From Novipirellula artificiosorum (GTDB lineage: Bacteria; Planctomycetota; Planctomycetia; Pirellulales; Pirellulaceae): a stretch of 64,000 nucleotides of DNA. The position numbers and the translations under genes were made by a program. The stretch lies in contig NZ_SJPV01000016.1 in assembly GCF_007860135.1 (NCBI RefSeq), forward strand, positions 52,946-116,945, written 5' to 3'. The notes under the pieces are model-generated. The model was not told the DNA's origin. It saw only the letters and a list, made by a program, of their open reading frames with translations, and did not search any database. This document shows positions 35,036 through 43,634 of the stretch, one piece after another. Each line of letters begins with the position of its first letter. Position 1 is the stretch's first letter.

Positions 35036-36054
35036 GATGCCGGCCTCTTCTTTACACTTCCATACACTCGAGGCTGAATCCAATTGTCGATTTGCGGTGT
35101 CACCGCGTTACCAATCAGAATCGCATACATCACCCCTTCGGGCATCCCACCCCATACTCGGATGAGCACGACTAACACACCGATCAAAATCCCATAGAGG
35201 ATGCTGCCGAGATGTGTGATCGGCGAACCGACCATGTCGGTCGCCATGAACACGGCACCCAACATCAAACCACCTGAAAACAACATGAAGGAAGGTCCGG
35301 CGAATTGATCCGAGTCGATCAGGGAAAGCACGCCGCTGAAAACAGCAACGGTCACCAAAATCGCAGCGGGGATCTGCCAATTCATCATCTTGCGAGCCGC
35401 TAAATAGGCTCCGCCAATCAGGATCAACAACGCACAGGTTTCGCCCGTCGATCCGCTAATCGTGCCCAAGAACAAATCACTGGTGTCCGCCGCATCCCCG
35501 TTGAACTTCCAATCCGAAAGCGGGGTCGCCCCCGAGACTCCGTCATAGACCGGCTTGGTCAGCGGAATCGCTAACGTGGACGATGGCAAGGATCCAAACC
35601 GGTTCAGCGGTGCATCGGGCCATGTCGTCATGGCCGCCGGAAACGCCGCTTGTAAAACCGCTCGACCCACCAGCGCCGGATTGAACGTGTTGTAGCCGAG
35701 GCCGCCGAACAAGTACTTGCCAACGCCGACTGCGATCACACCACCGGCGATCACGATCCAAAGGGGCAAGCTTGGCGGTAAGGTCAATCCATACAAGATG
35801 CCGGTGATGGTCACCGACCAATCACCAATCGTGGTCGGCTTCCCATTGATCCGACACAAGACATGTTCGGTCAAAACGCAGGTCAATGTCGCCGTTACCA
35901 ACACAAGCAAGGCCGCCATGCCGAAGACGTAGACCGCATAGGCACAAACGGGCAACATCGCCAGCACGACGTTGAACATGATCGTGTCCACCCCCGAGTT
36001 GGCTCGAATATGGGGTGAACTTCGGATGGTGAGTGTTTTAGCTAATTGAGTCAT
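35032..36054 (-). CDS. rnfD: Rnf complex subunit RnfD (FMN-binding membrane protein)
   Basis: A 340-residue polytopic protein with about nine helices. I chose the ATG at 36054 since it gives the standard RnfD opening (LAKTLTIRSSPHIRANSGVD) and a 4-nt overlap with the rnfC stop. The covalent FMN motif is GVSGATPLSDW. Conserved helices FGGLGYNTFNPALVGRAVL and MLGAVFMATDMVGSPITHLG match the NqrB/RnfD family. Its stop overlaps rnfG by 4 nt. Confidence 0.95.
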   Translation of the reverse strand: MTQLAKTLTIRSSPHIRANSGVDTIMFNVVLAMLPVCAYAVYVFGMAALLVLVTATLTCVLTEHVLCRINGKPTTIGDWSVTITGILYGLTLPPSLPLWIVIAGGVIAVGVGKYLFGGLGYNTFNPALVGRAVLQAAFPAAMTTWPDAPLNRFGSLPSSTLAIPLTKPVYDGVSGATPLSDWKFNGDAADTSDLFLGTISGSTGETCALLILIGGAYLAARKMMNWQIPAAILVTVAVFSGVLSLIDSDQFAGPSFMLFSGGLMLGAVFMATDMVGSPITHLGSILYGILIGVLVVLIRVWGGMPEGVMYAILIGNAVTPQIDNWIQPRVYGSVKKRPAS

Positions 36055-37409
36055 TTCGCCACCTGTGCTGCCTTTCGAACCGCGGCCTTGGCAACGCGGA
36101 ACTTTTGCACAAGCGGAATATGCGATGGGCAAACAAACGTGCAACAACCGCACTCGAAACAATCACGCAAGTGGAAATCGTCCACCATTTCGTCGTACCG
36201 CCCTTTCTCGGCAAGCAGACCTAAGGAGGAAGGATTCAAGAAAATCGGACACGCATCGACACACGCTCCGCACTTGATACACGGATACTCAGTTTGGTTG
36301 TTCACCCGCCCCGTTTCACGCTCGGTGAACGCAATCACGCCGGTCGAGCCCTTGGTGATCGAGATATCGAGGCTTGAGGCCGCCGCGCCCATCATCGGGC
36401 CGCCCATCACAACGGTCGTGATGTCGTCTTCGACGCCGACAACATCGAGAATAAACCGCAATGGGGTACCGATCGGTATCCGATAGTTCCCCTTCTTTTT
36501 AACGGCTGGACCACCAACGGTAATCACTCGCTCGTAAAGCCCCATGCCTCGCGGCAACAAGTGCCCGATCTCGGCCGTGGTACCGATGTTCGTGCAAATC
36601 ACCCCGACATCAAGCGGCAAGCCCCCCGAAGGAATTTCGCGTCCCACCAAGGCGGAAGTCAACATTTTCTCCGCACCTTGCGGGTACTTCACCGGCAACA
36701 CTTCCACCGTGATCGGCTGACCCGGAGGGATTGCCGCACGGAGCGACTCGGCCGCATCGCGTTTGTTCGATTCGACCGCGATGATCACACGTTCGGCACG
36801 GGTGGCCCGAAGCAAATAGGGAATCCCTCGCATCACATCTTCGGCATGTTCCAGCATGACGCGGTGGTCCGTCGTCAAATACGGTTCGCACTCCGCACCG
36901 TTAAGAATCAGCGTATCGATCGAGCGGCCTTCGGGAACTTTCAGCTTGGCATGCGTTGGAAACCCCGCACCGCCAAGCCCCACCACCCCTGCGTTCTGAA
37001 TCGCCGTCAAGATTTCTTCGGGCGTCGCTGTTTCGGGGTCGACCACAGCACCTTCCATCACTTCTTGCGTCGAAGCTTCGTAGGGCTTCAAAAAGAAACC
37101 CGGCGTCATCTTGCCGTTGATCGCGGGAGTCAAGCCGATGCGGCTAATCACGCCTGTCGCCGGGGCATGGATCGCCACCGACATAAAACCGTCCGGCTTC
37201 GCAAGCATTTGGCCGCGAGTCACCTCGGCACCTTCGCCGACGACCGGGATCGCCGGTTTGCCGATGTGCTGAGAAAACGGCACGATCAACAGCGGCGCAA
37301 ACGCAAACTGGCGGATCGGTAGATCGCGAGTCCCGTCCTTGGAGTCGGGGGGATGGATTCCGTGCGAAAAGGTTTTCACACCGAAAAGATGTTTGACTGC
37401 GTCTATCAT
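36051..37409 (-). CDS. rnfC: Rnf complex subunit RnfC
   Basis: A 452-residue peripheral subunit carrying the NADH/flavin site and two [4Fe-4S] clusters. It shows HGIHPPDSKDGTRDLPIRQF at the start, NADH-fold Gly-rich GVVGLGGAGFPTHAKL, ILNGAECEPYLTTDHRVM, an SLBB-like section, and two clusters: CIKCGACVDACPIFLNP and CFECGCCTFVCPSHIP. Length is close to typical short RnfC. Its start codon overlaps the oxidoreductase stop by one base (TGATG), so translation is coupled to that gene. Confidence 0.95.
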   Translation of the reverse strand: MIDAVKHLFGVKTFSHGIHPPDSKDGTRDLPIRQFAFAPLLIVPFSQHIGKPAIPVVGEGAEVTRGQMLAKPDGFMSVAIHAPATGVISRIGLTPAINGKMTPGFFLKPYEASTQEVMEGAVVDPETATPEEILTAIQNAGVVGLGGAGFPTHAKLKVPEGRSIDTLILNGAECEPYLTTDHRVMLEHAEDVMRGIPYLLRATRAERVIIAVESNKRDAAESLRAAIPPGQPITVEVLPVKYPQGAEKMLTSALVGREIPSGGLPLDVGVICTNIGTTAEIGHLLPRGMGLYERVITVGGPAVKKKGNYRIPIGTPLRFILDVVGVEDDITTVVMGGPMMGAAASSLDISITKGSTGVIAFTERETGRVNNQTEYPCIKCGACVDACPIFLNPSSLGLLAEKGRYDEMVDDFHLRDCFECGCCTFVCPSHIPLVQKFRVAKAAVRKAAQVAK

Positions 37410-40400
37410 CAGTTAAACTTTTCACCCCGCGCGATCCACTTTTCAATGTCTTTCGCACTACGATCCTTAGGCAATCCAGGGTGAATGATCGCTGCGGTAC
37501 AACGTTCGGCGGCTTTCACCAAATCGGAATAGGGCCCGCCATTGGGATCAATGATCTCAGCCTTCTTCTTATCGTTGTACTTAAAGATCTTCTTGTTCAC
37601 GTTGACGCATTCGTCACACGACGTGCATTCGGGCGTATCGATCCACGGCGCCATGTACTCGCCGTCCCCGGACGCAGAACCATTGGACGAGGCTGCGGCG
37701 GTGGTCGAAGGCACAACGGGTGCATCCAGCAGTGCTGCGGCGCCGCCACCACTCATCATGTTGGCGATTCCCACCGCGATCCGCTGAGTCATCTCTTGGC
37801 GAACTTCGGCTTCCACCGCACCACGATCGATGGTCGGTTCACCGACCTTGGCGATCGAGCGGAGCATGGCCCAGAAATCGCGGCGATCTTCGCACGACCG
37901 AACGATCGGCTCCGCAACCAACAAACGCATCAATTCCTTGTCACGGCCCACGCTCCAAATGAACGGGAACTTGCCCTCGCGCTCGTCGTCGGAAAGCTCT
38001 AAGAACTCATGCATCAGGACCATGTTGTCATTCCAAGTTTCAATCGGAGCCACTCGGTAATGTTTCCGGAAACGAATTTCCGTCGCCGCGAAATCAGCGA
38101 AGGTCATCGGAATTTCCATTGACTTCTTGCGTCCGTTGTCAATGTACTGCAACTCGTAGGTTGGCCACGTTTCATCCATTGCTGGATTTCCGTCGAGATC
38201 AAAACAGTCCTCAGGCAGCACACCATGGTCGGGGTTGTACTTGAACAGTGGATAGGCTCGAGACTCCACCGCCAACTTCGCTTGGTTGGCACTCATGTCG
38301 TCGCCGATGCCATGTTCGGGCTGGCACGATGTGTAGAGGTTAAACAGAGCAGGCCGGCGAGTTTTCAACCCTTCGATGAATCCTTCGATCAAGTGGTTTG
38401 GATTCGAGATCGAACTTTGCATCACGTAGGTCGTACGATGCGCCATTCCGATCAAACCAATTTCCTTGCGAATCTCGGGTTTCCCCTTGGTTGCCTTGCC
38501 GTACTGGGCCATGTCAGAAATTTGCCCAAAGAATCCAGACGTACAAGCTTGCCCGCCTGTGTTCGAGTACACCTGGGTATCCAGCACAACCACTTTGATC
38601 GGTTTGCCGGACATCATCGCTCGCGACAGGTTTTGGAACCCGATGTCGTACATCGCACCGTCCCCCCCCATCGCGACAACCGGTGGACACAGTTCCCACT
38701 CTTCGTCGGTGAACTGCTCCCAATTGAAGTAGGTCATCGCCTCATCCATCGGCTTGCCACCGCTGAGTTCGTTTTCAACCATCCGAATGGTTTTGAAACC
38801 TTCGGCCATCTTGCTCATATGGCCCTCGAACAATCCAAGCGCCACCGAGGTTGCGTCTTGGAACAGATGGTTCGCCCAGGGGAACGGATAGGGGTTGAAC
38901 GGGAAGGTACTGCCCCAAACCGACGAACACCCAGTCGAGTTCACCATCCCGGCGTTGGCTCGGCCCTTACCGGTCGTCCCCTCGGTGTAACGCCACTTCA
39001 ACTTCTTCAATTTCGCAAGCAGATCGGTGATCTGACCAAGCCACTGCTGATCGATGGGCTGGCCACCACTCTTCTGTTCGACCAAGCCAGCGATTCCGCC
39101 AAGCGTCACATCGCCCGAACCGATCTCGTCAATGATCTTTGACAGGGCAGCCGGATCGCTGACATCGATTTCTTGAATCAACTTGCGATGGATATGGCTT
39201 TCCATTTTTTCGATCAAGCCATCGACATATTCGACATGCTTGGCCACCCGAGGCTGCATCAGCGCTTCGATCGTCGCCGTGAAGATGTGCACGATACTCT
39301 TTTCGCCGCATCCCAAACATGCACCATCCCCGCTGGCCAGAGCCGAGTAGTTACGTTTGTCGAGCAGCATGGTTTCGAGTGCACCGATGCCTTGTTCGAG
39401 ATCCTGGACACGGATGTACTTCGGAGGCGTCGTCGGCAAGTCTTGCCAAACGCTCCAATTGCGACGCAATTTTGCGACTGCCTCGTCGGTTTGTTTCGCA
39501 GGCCGAAGCGCATCGTCATCACACACCTCGACACATTCCATACAGCCTTTGCAGGTGTAAGGATTCACCGTAATGCAAAGCAATCCACCTTCACCCGCGG
39601 CTTCCTTTTCTTTATTCGTGAAGTAGGGACGCGAAAGAGCAAATTGAAAGTCTCCCAGTTCTTCACGGAACAGCGCGAGCTCTTGCTTCACCTCTTCATT
39701 CTTTTCCGGTTCGTAATTCAAACCGCGAATCGTTTGTGCAATGGCACCGTCGATCATCTTGCCGACGTTGTCGGTTTCTTGCGAATCCGACAAGAACTCG
39801 CGCAGGTGCTTTTCGACCTTTCTCGCTTGCCGCGGCAAATGCTTCAATTCGGGTTGGCGTTTACGAACCCGACTGACAATCGTTTCGAAGACTTGGTTCA
39901 CTTCGTTCACCAGTCCAGGAATCGCCGTATCGGGACAAACCGTGTAGCACTTGCCACACGCGGTGCAATTCTCGGCGATCCATTCAGGGTATTCAAACCG
40001 AATCCCGCTCATGTCGCGGAACAGGGTCGTGACGGCGGGAATGGTGCCGAGACCGACGAACGGATCGGTGATCGTGTCGGTTCCCATGCCGCGAGCGTAG
40101 AAGGAGCCGGTTTGCTCCCAGAAGCGATGAATATCGGTTGTCGGCGATTGACTGCGGGGCATCGTCCGCAGCACCATTGGCAACGCGGGTTCTGCCGAAG
40201 CCGCTTGTCCATTGGATGCCGGCTGAGCGATGTCGCCATGTTGAATTTGCCGAACTTCGTCGTAGCCGCGTTTCACGACCTGCATGTTTTCGGTAACGAT
40301 TCGAGCACCCTTGCCACCAAATTTCTTCTGCAACTGAGCGTGAATCGCGTCGAGCAATCGTTGCTCGGACAGGCCCGCTTTCTCCGCAACGGGCGAGGCG

Positions 40401-42328
40401 GCAAAGAAAGCACCTTGGAAAGCAATCCCTTGCATCCGCAATTGAAGGTCCGAATCACTGGCCACTTCACGAGCGATCTGAAACGCATCGAGGTAGAACA
40501 GATTGATCTTTTTGTCGACGATGATTCGGCGGTAAGGCTCGGGAATGCTCGCCCACATTTCCTCGGGGCTTTTGGCATCGCTTTGGATGATGAACACGCC
40601 CCCCTCTTTGAGGCCCGCCAACGCGTTGGTGTGGTTGAAGACATTCGGGTCGGGGGACAAGACAACGTCAACGTAAAAGTACTCGCTATTGACGCGGATC
40701 GGCTCGGGCGATGCTGACAAGTAATAGGTCGTCGGTTGGCCCTTCTTTTCGCTACCGTATTTTGGATTCGCTTTGATGTGATAGTCGAGCAAATCGTACA
40801 GCGTCATCGCCAAGTTCTTGCCTGTCGTGATCGCTCCCCAACCACCGACCGAGTGCATCCGAACGGTAATGCTGCTGTCGGGCATCAGGTTCGGGTTTTC
40901 CGATCCACGAATCGCAAGTTCACGGATATTCGGATACTTGTCTTCGATCGATTCCTGATGAATTTTCTGCTTCGGGCTGACAGCGTTCTCTCGCAAAAAG
41001 TCAATCGAGAGGTAGTAGAACTTTCGCTTCGCTCCCTCGGGAAGCATGTTCTCCACCGCAGCAATGATGCCTTCGGGTTGCAAGTCACGACTGCCCATCC
41101 CAAACGAACCTGAATACAGCGACGGTGCGTCGGTGAGCGAGGTGTAGGTTTCCAAAGCAGGATAGGGCGTTTCTTTTCGGTCGCGACCGTTTTCCATACA
41201 ACGGCTCATCGTTGCCCTGATTTCACGCATCAACGGCAGATCGACTGCCAACGGTTGGTCGATTCGCTCGAGAACCGCGACGCCCTTTTTGCCCTTCAAA
41301 ATCTTGCCAAGCAGGTCGGCAGGGAAGGGCCGGAACATAACGAGGTTGACCACGCCCACCTTGATACCACGACTCTCACGCAAGTAGTCGGCAACCACTT
41401 CCGCGGTCGGAATCATGCTGCCTTGGCCAAGGATCAAGAAGTCCGCATCCTCCACACGATACGTCATCACTCGATCGTATCGGCGACCGGTCAAATCGTA
41501 GAACTCGTCAATCGCTTGCTGCGTCAACTCAGGAATGTGATCGAAAAAGTAGGGGCGCTGTGCCGCGACACTTTGCATGTAGGAATCTTGGTTTTGTACC
41601 GTCCCGGTCATCATCGGATCGTCAACGGTCCAAACCTCCGGAATCCGACGACGCTTGTCACCGTAAAGGATCTGCTGAGCCCCGGTCGGCGTGTTGATGA
41701 TGTCCGCAGGATTGCCGAGATACTGTGCGATCAAAGCACGCTCAGGAATCTGGATCGATTCGATCAAGTGCGTCGTCAAAAAACCGTCTTGCGCGATCGC
41801 GCCGGGGGTCAGCGCCAGTTCGGCGATCCGATGCGAGATGATGTTCAAATCGGCTGCAGCCTGCGCGTCCTTGGCAAACAACTGGAAGAAACCGGTGTCG
41901 TCCATGCAGTGGTAGTCGTCGTGCCCCGCGTGGACGTTCAACGTCGACTTGGTCATCGCCCGAGCACCAACATTCAAGATGTAAGTCAACCGCTTGCCAA
42001 CCGCCGCGTAGAGCGACTCGTGCATGTAGGCGATCCCTTGACCGGACGAAAAGTTACTCGCCCGTAACCCGGTCATCGAAAGCCCTGCGGTCACCGCTGC
42101 GGCCGCATGCTCCCCTTCGGGTTCGATGAAAATCAACGGTCGGCCGGACGTATTGACGTAACCTTGTGCGGCAGCCTCGGCCCAATACTCACCCATTTGG
42201 GTGGAAGGCGTAATGGGGTAAGCACCGGCCGCGTCCGTTCCTTCGCGCTCACATAGAATGACGGCCGTGTTGCCATCAACGGCGCCGCGTTTGCCAGGAA
42301 ATTTAAATGAAGGTGCTGGTTTTGCCAT
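37409..42328 (-). CDS. nifJ: Oversized pyruvate:ferredoxin (flavodoxin) oxidoreductase
   Basis: A 1639-residue single-chain enzyme that oxidises pyruvate with CoA to acetyl-CoA and CO2, reducing ferredoxin or flavodoxin. Domains in order: PFOR alpha domain (DGNTAVILCEREGTDAAGAY near residue 18), transketolase-like domain II, gamma domain (about 480-680), a first 4Fe-4S site (NCTACGKCYTVCP, about 785), a helical insertion of roughly 110 residues, a second 4Fe-4S site (CKGCMECVEVCDD, about 930), then the TPP domain (DGACLGCGEKS near 998 and GGDGAMYDIGFQNLSRA near 1222). An extra C-terminal ferredoxin-like domain follows (CTSCDECVNVN near 1570). NifJ is usually about 1170-1200 residues; the surplus is the helical insertion, an insertion after the TPP motif and the extra C-terminal domain. 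It sits between rnfB and rnfC. Confidence 0.93.
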   Translation of the reverse strand: MAKPAPSFKFPGKRGAVDGNTAVILCEREGTDAAGAYPITPSTQMGEYWAEAAAQGYVNTSGRPLIFIEPEGEHAAAAVTAGLSMTGLRASNFSSGQGIAYMHESLYAAVGKRLTYILNVGARAMTKSTLNVHAGHDDYHCMDDTGFFQLFAKDAQAAADLNIISHRIAELALTPGAIAQDGFLTTHLIESIQIPERALIAQYLGNPADIINTPTGAQQILYGDKRRRIPEVWTVDDPMMTGTVQNQDSYMQSVAAQRPYFFDHIPELTQQAIDEFYDLTGRRYDRVMTYRVEDADFLILGQGSMIPTAEVVADYLRESRGIKVGVVNLVMFRPFPADLLGKILKGKKGVAVLERIDQPLAVDLPLMREIRATMSRCMENGRDRKETPYPALETYTSLTDAPSLYSGSFGMGSRDLQPEGIIAAVENMLPEGAKRKFYYLSIDFLRENAVSPKQKIHQESIEDKYPNIRELAIRGSENPNLMPDSSITVRMHSVGGWGAITTGKNLAMTLYDLLDYHIKANPKYGSEKKGQPTTYYLSASPEPIRVNSEYFYVDVVLSPDPNVFNHTNALAGLKEGGVFIIQSDAKSPEEMWASIPEPYRRIIVDKKINLFYLDAFQIAREVASDSDLQLRMQGIAFQGAFFAASPVAEKAGLSEQRLLDAIHAQLQKKFGGKGARIVTENMQVVKRGYDEVRQIQHGDIAQPASNGQAASAEPALPMVLRTMPRSQSPTTDIHRFWEQTGSFYARGMGTDTITDPFVGLGTIPAVTTLFRDMSGIRFEYPEWIAENCTACGKCYTVCPDTAIPGLVNEVNQVFETIVSRVRKRQPELKHLPRQARKVEKHLREFLSDSQETDNVGKMIDGAIAQTIRGLNYEPEKNEEVKQELALFREELGDFQFALSRPYFTNKEKEAAGEGGLLCITVNPYTCKGCMECVEVCDDDALRPAKQTDEAVAKLRRNWSVWQDLPTTPPKYIRVQDLEQGIGALETMLLDKRNYSALASGDGACLGCGEKSIVHIFTATIEALMQPRVAKHVEYVDGLIEKMESHIHRKLIQEIDVSDPAALSKIIDEIGSGDVTLGGIAGLVEQKSGGQPIDQQWLGQITDLLAKLKKLKWRYTEGTTGKGRANAGMVNSTGCSSVWGSTFPFNPYPFPWANHLFQDATSVALGLFEGHMSKMAEGFKTIRMVENELSGGKPMDEAMTYFNWEQFTDEEWELCPPVVAMGGDGAMYDIGFQNLSRAMMSGKPIKVVVLDTQVYSNTGGQACTSGFFGQISDMAQYGKATKGKPEIRKEIGLIGMAHRTTYVMQSSISNPNHLIEGFIEGLKTRRPALFNLYTSCQPEHGIGDDMSANQAKLAVESRAYPLFKYNPDHGVLPEDCFDLDGNPAMDETWPTYELQYIDNGRKKSMEIPMTFADFAATEIRFRKHYRVAPIETWNDNMVLMHEFLELSDDEREGKFPFIWSVGRDKELMRLLVAEPIVRSCEDRRDFWAMLRSIAKVGEPTIDRGAVEAEVRQEMTQRIAVGIANMMSGGGAAALLDAPVVPSTTAAASSNGSASGDGEYMAPWIDTPECTSCDECVNVNKKIFKYNDKKKAEIIDPNGGPYSDLVKAAERCTAAIIHPGLPKDRSAKDIEKWIARGEKFN

Positions 42329-42439
42329 GGGTTCTATAAGATTGGGAGGGTGTGGAGAATCTTGGAGTTCAGGCTTGAGCCTGCTTTCAATCGATTACAT
42401 TTCTTTCCGGTCAGAGCAACCAAACGGTTGAACTCCAAC

Positions 42440-43303
42440 TCACGTCGTCGCACGATGGATTTCACCGCGCCGGATGACCTTCTTGGCGGCTTGCCCTTTG
42501 ATCGGGCCTTGCTCCTTATCGAGCCATACGATTGCCCCCGTAGGACATCGCTGGGTCGGCATGTCGGTCAGTGGCCCCTTGGAATAGTCGATCACCGGCA
42601 GACTGTTTTTCATCTCAATTTGGTGGGGTGCATCCGCCGCACACCGGCTGCAGCCGGTGCAAGCGACTTCGCATTCCTCAAGGACTTCATCGCCCATTTC
42701 CAGTGACGAACATGCGACCCAAAGCCGTTGATTGGCGGGATGAATCGAGAACAAGTCCTTGGGACACGCTTCAACGCAATCACCGCACGCCGTACAAAGG
42801 TCTTCGTTGACAACCGGAATGTCATGGACGTTCATCGTGATCGCGTCAAAGTCGCATGCCACTTCGCAATCGCCGACCCCAAGACACCCCCAAAAACAAG
42901 CTTTGCCCCCACCCGCCACCAAGGCGGCTGCGGCACAAGACGAATGTCCTTGGTAAAACGCACGATCGCGAGCAACGTTGTTGCCGCCAGCACACGCCAA
43001 ACGGGCGACCCGCTTGGCCTGAGAACCGACGTCGACGCCAAGGTAAGCCGCGATCCGTGTGTGGTCCGCTGGACCGCTCACGGAACATTTCGCAACCATC
43101 GTTTGGCCTTCAACCAGCGCCTCGGCAAAAGCACGGCACCCGGGGAATCCGCAGGCACCACAATTGGTGTGCGGAAGCATGTCCTCGACTGTGCCAATTC
43201 GCACATCTTCAGTCACATGGAGGTAGCGATTCGCAACCACCAGTAGTGACGCCAAGACGAACGTCAGCCCACCGATTGTTAAAACCGCATTCAATATAAG
43301 CAT
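42440..43303 (-). CDS. rnfB: Rnf complex subunit RnfB (ferredoxin-type)
   Basis: A 287-residue subunit. I chose the ATG at 43303, giving the membrane anchor MLILNAVLTIGGLTFVLASL first; the frame opens at 43363. It then carries an Fe-S site of the RnfB type (NCGACGFPGCRAFAEAL with KCSV) and ferredoxin-type Cys motifs: CLGVGDCEVACDFDAI, CTACGDCVEACPKDL and CTGCSRCAADAPHQI. It receives electrons from ferredoxin at the membrane. It is separated from the oxidoreductase by 111 bp and from pntB by 331 bp. The Rnf gene order here is B-(PFOR)-C-D-G-E-A. Confidence 0.93.
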   Translation of the reverse strand: MLILNAVLTIGGLTFVLASLLVVANRYLHVTEDVRIGTVEDMLPHTNCGACGFPGCRAFAEALVEGQTMVAKCSVSGPADHTRIAAYLGVDVGSQAKRVARLACAGGNNVARDRAFYQGHSSCAAAALVAGGGKACFWGCLGVGDCEVACDFDAITMNVHDIPVVNEDLCTACGDCVEACPKDLFSIHPANQRLWVACSSLEMGDEVLEECEVACTGCSRCAADAPHQIEMKNSLPVIDYSKGPLTDMPTQRCPTGAIVWLDKEQGPIKGQAAKKVIRRGEIHRATT

Positions 43304-43634
43304 GGTAATCCTAAAGCCGTTTCTTCGCATATCGATCGCAAAGAGGATCAAACTCGAGGTCAATCGTGGCCTATTTTTTTAACTTAGGCAATAAGACGTC
43401 GACGCTTCTTCTCAAAGAGAGACGGGAAATACAGGCATCGTCATGGCGTTTCAAGGGCAATCTTTTTCACATCCATTGGTGTGAAAAATGACTTGGAGAG
43501 CACGGATTGGAGAAAAGCAGCTTAGTACGCGGCCACAACGGCGCTTCGGTCGCCTTTCAAAGAAGCACCCGCTTTGTGACGGCACGGCAGCGGCGGCTAA
43601 GACGCTCCCTCTTCGGTGACGCGACCGCGACGAT
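43304..43634. promoter_or_regulatory. Intergenic region between pntB and rnfB
   Basis: A 331-bp region on the upstream side of rnfB. No gene I can support lies here. It holds the palindrome at 43463-43488 and is the likely promoter zone for the rnfB-oxidoreductase-rnfCDGEA operon. I found no intrinsic terminator for pntB, so read-through from pntAB is possible. Confidence 0.5.
43463..43488. promoter_or_regulatory. Palindrome upstream of rnfB, candidate operator
   Basis: TTTTTCACA and TGTGAAAAA form a perfect 9-bp inverted repeat with 8 bp between; the spacer holds CCA and TGG, which extend it with one unpaired base. It lies 160 bp before the rnfB start. The T-run precedes and the A-run follows the stem on both strands, the wrong order for an intrinsic terminator, so a protein-binding site is more likely. 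Confidence 0.45.

Noticed and set aside
39173..40717. Plus-strand 514-codon open frame inside the PFOR gene
   Set aside because: It is antisense to conserved PFOR domains; its translation is Arg/His/Phe-rich without motifs, as expected for a shadow of a GC-rich gene.
43463..43488. Assignment of the rnfB-upstream palindrome to Rex or CRP/FNR
   Set aside because: Rex sites read TTGTGAA-N6-TTCACAA and CRP sites TGTGA-N6-TCACA; here the half-sites are in the reverse order, so no named regulator is claimed.
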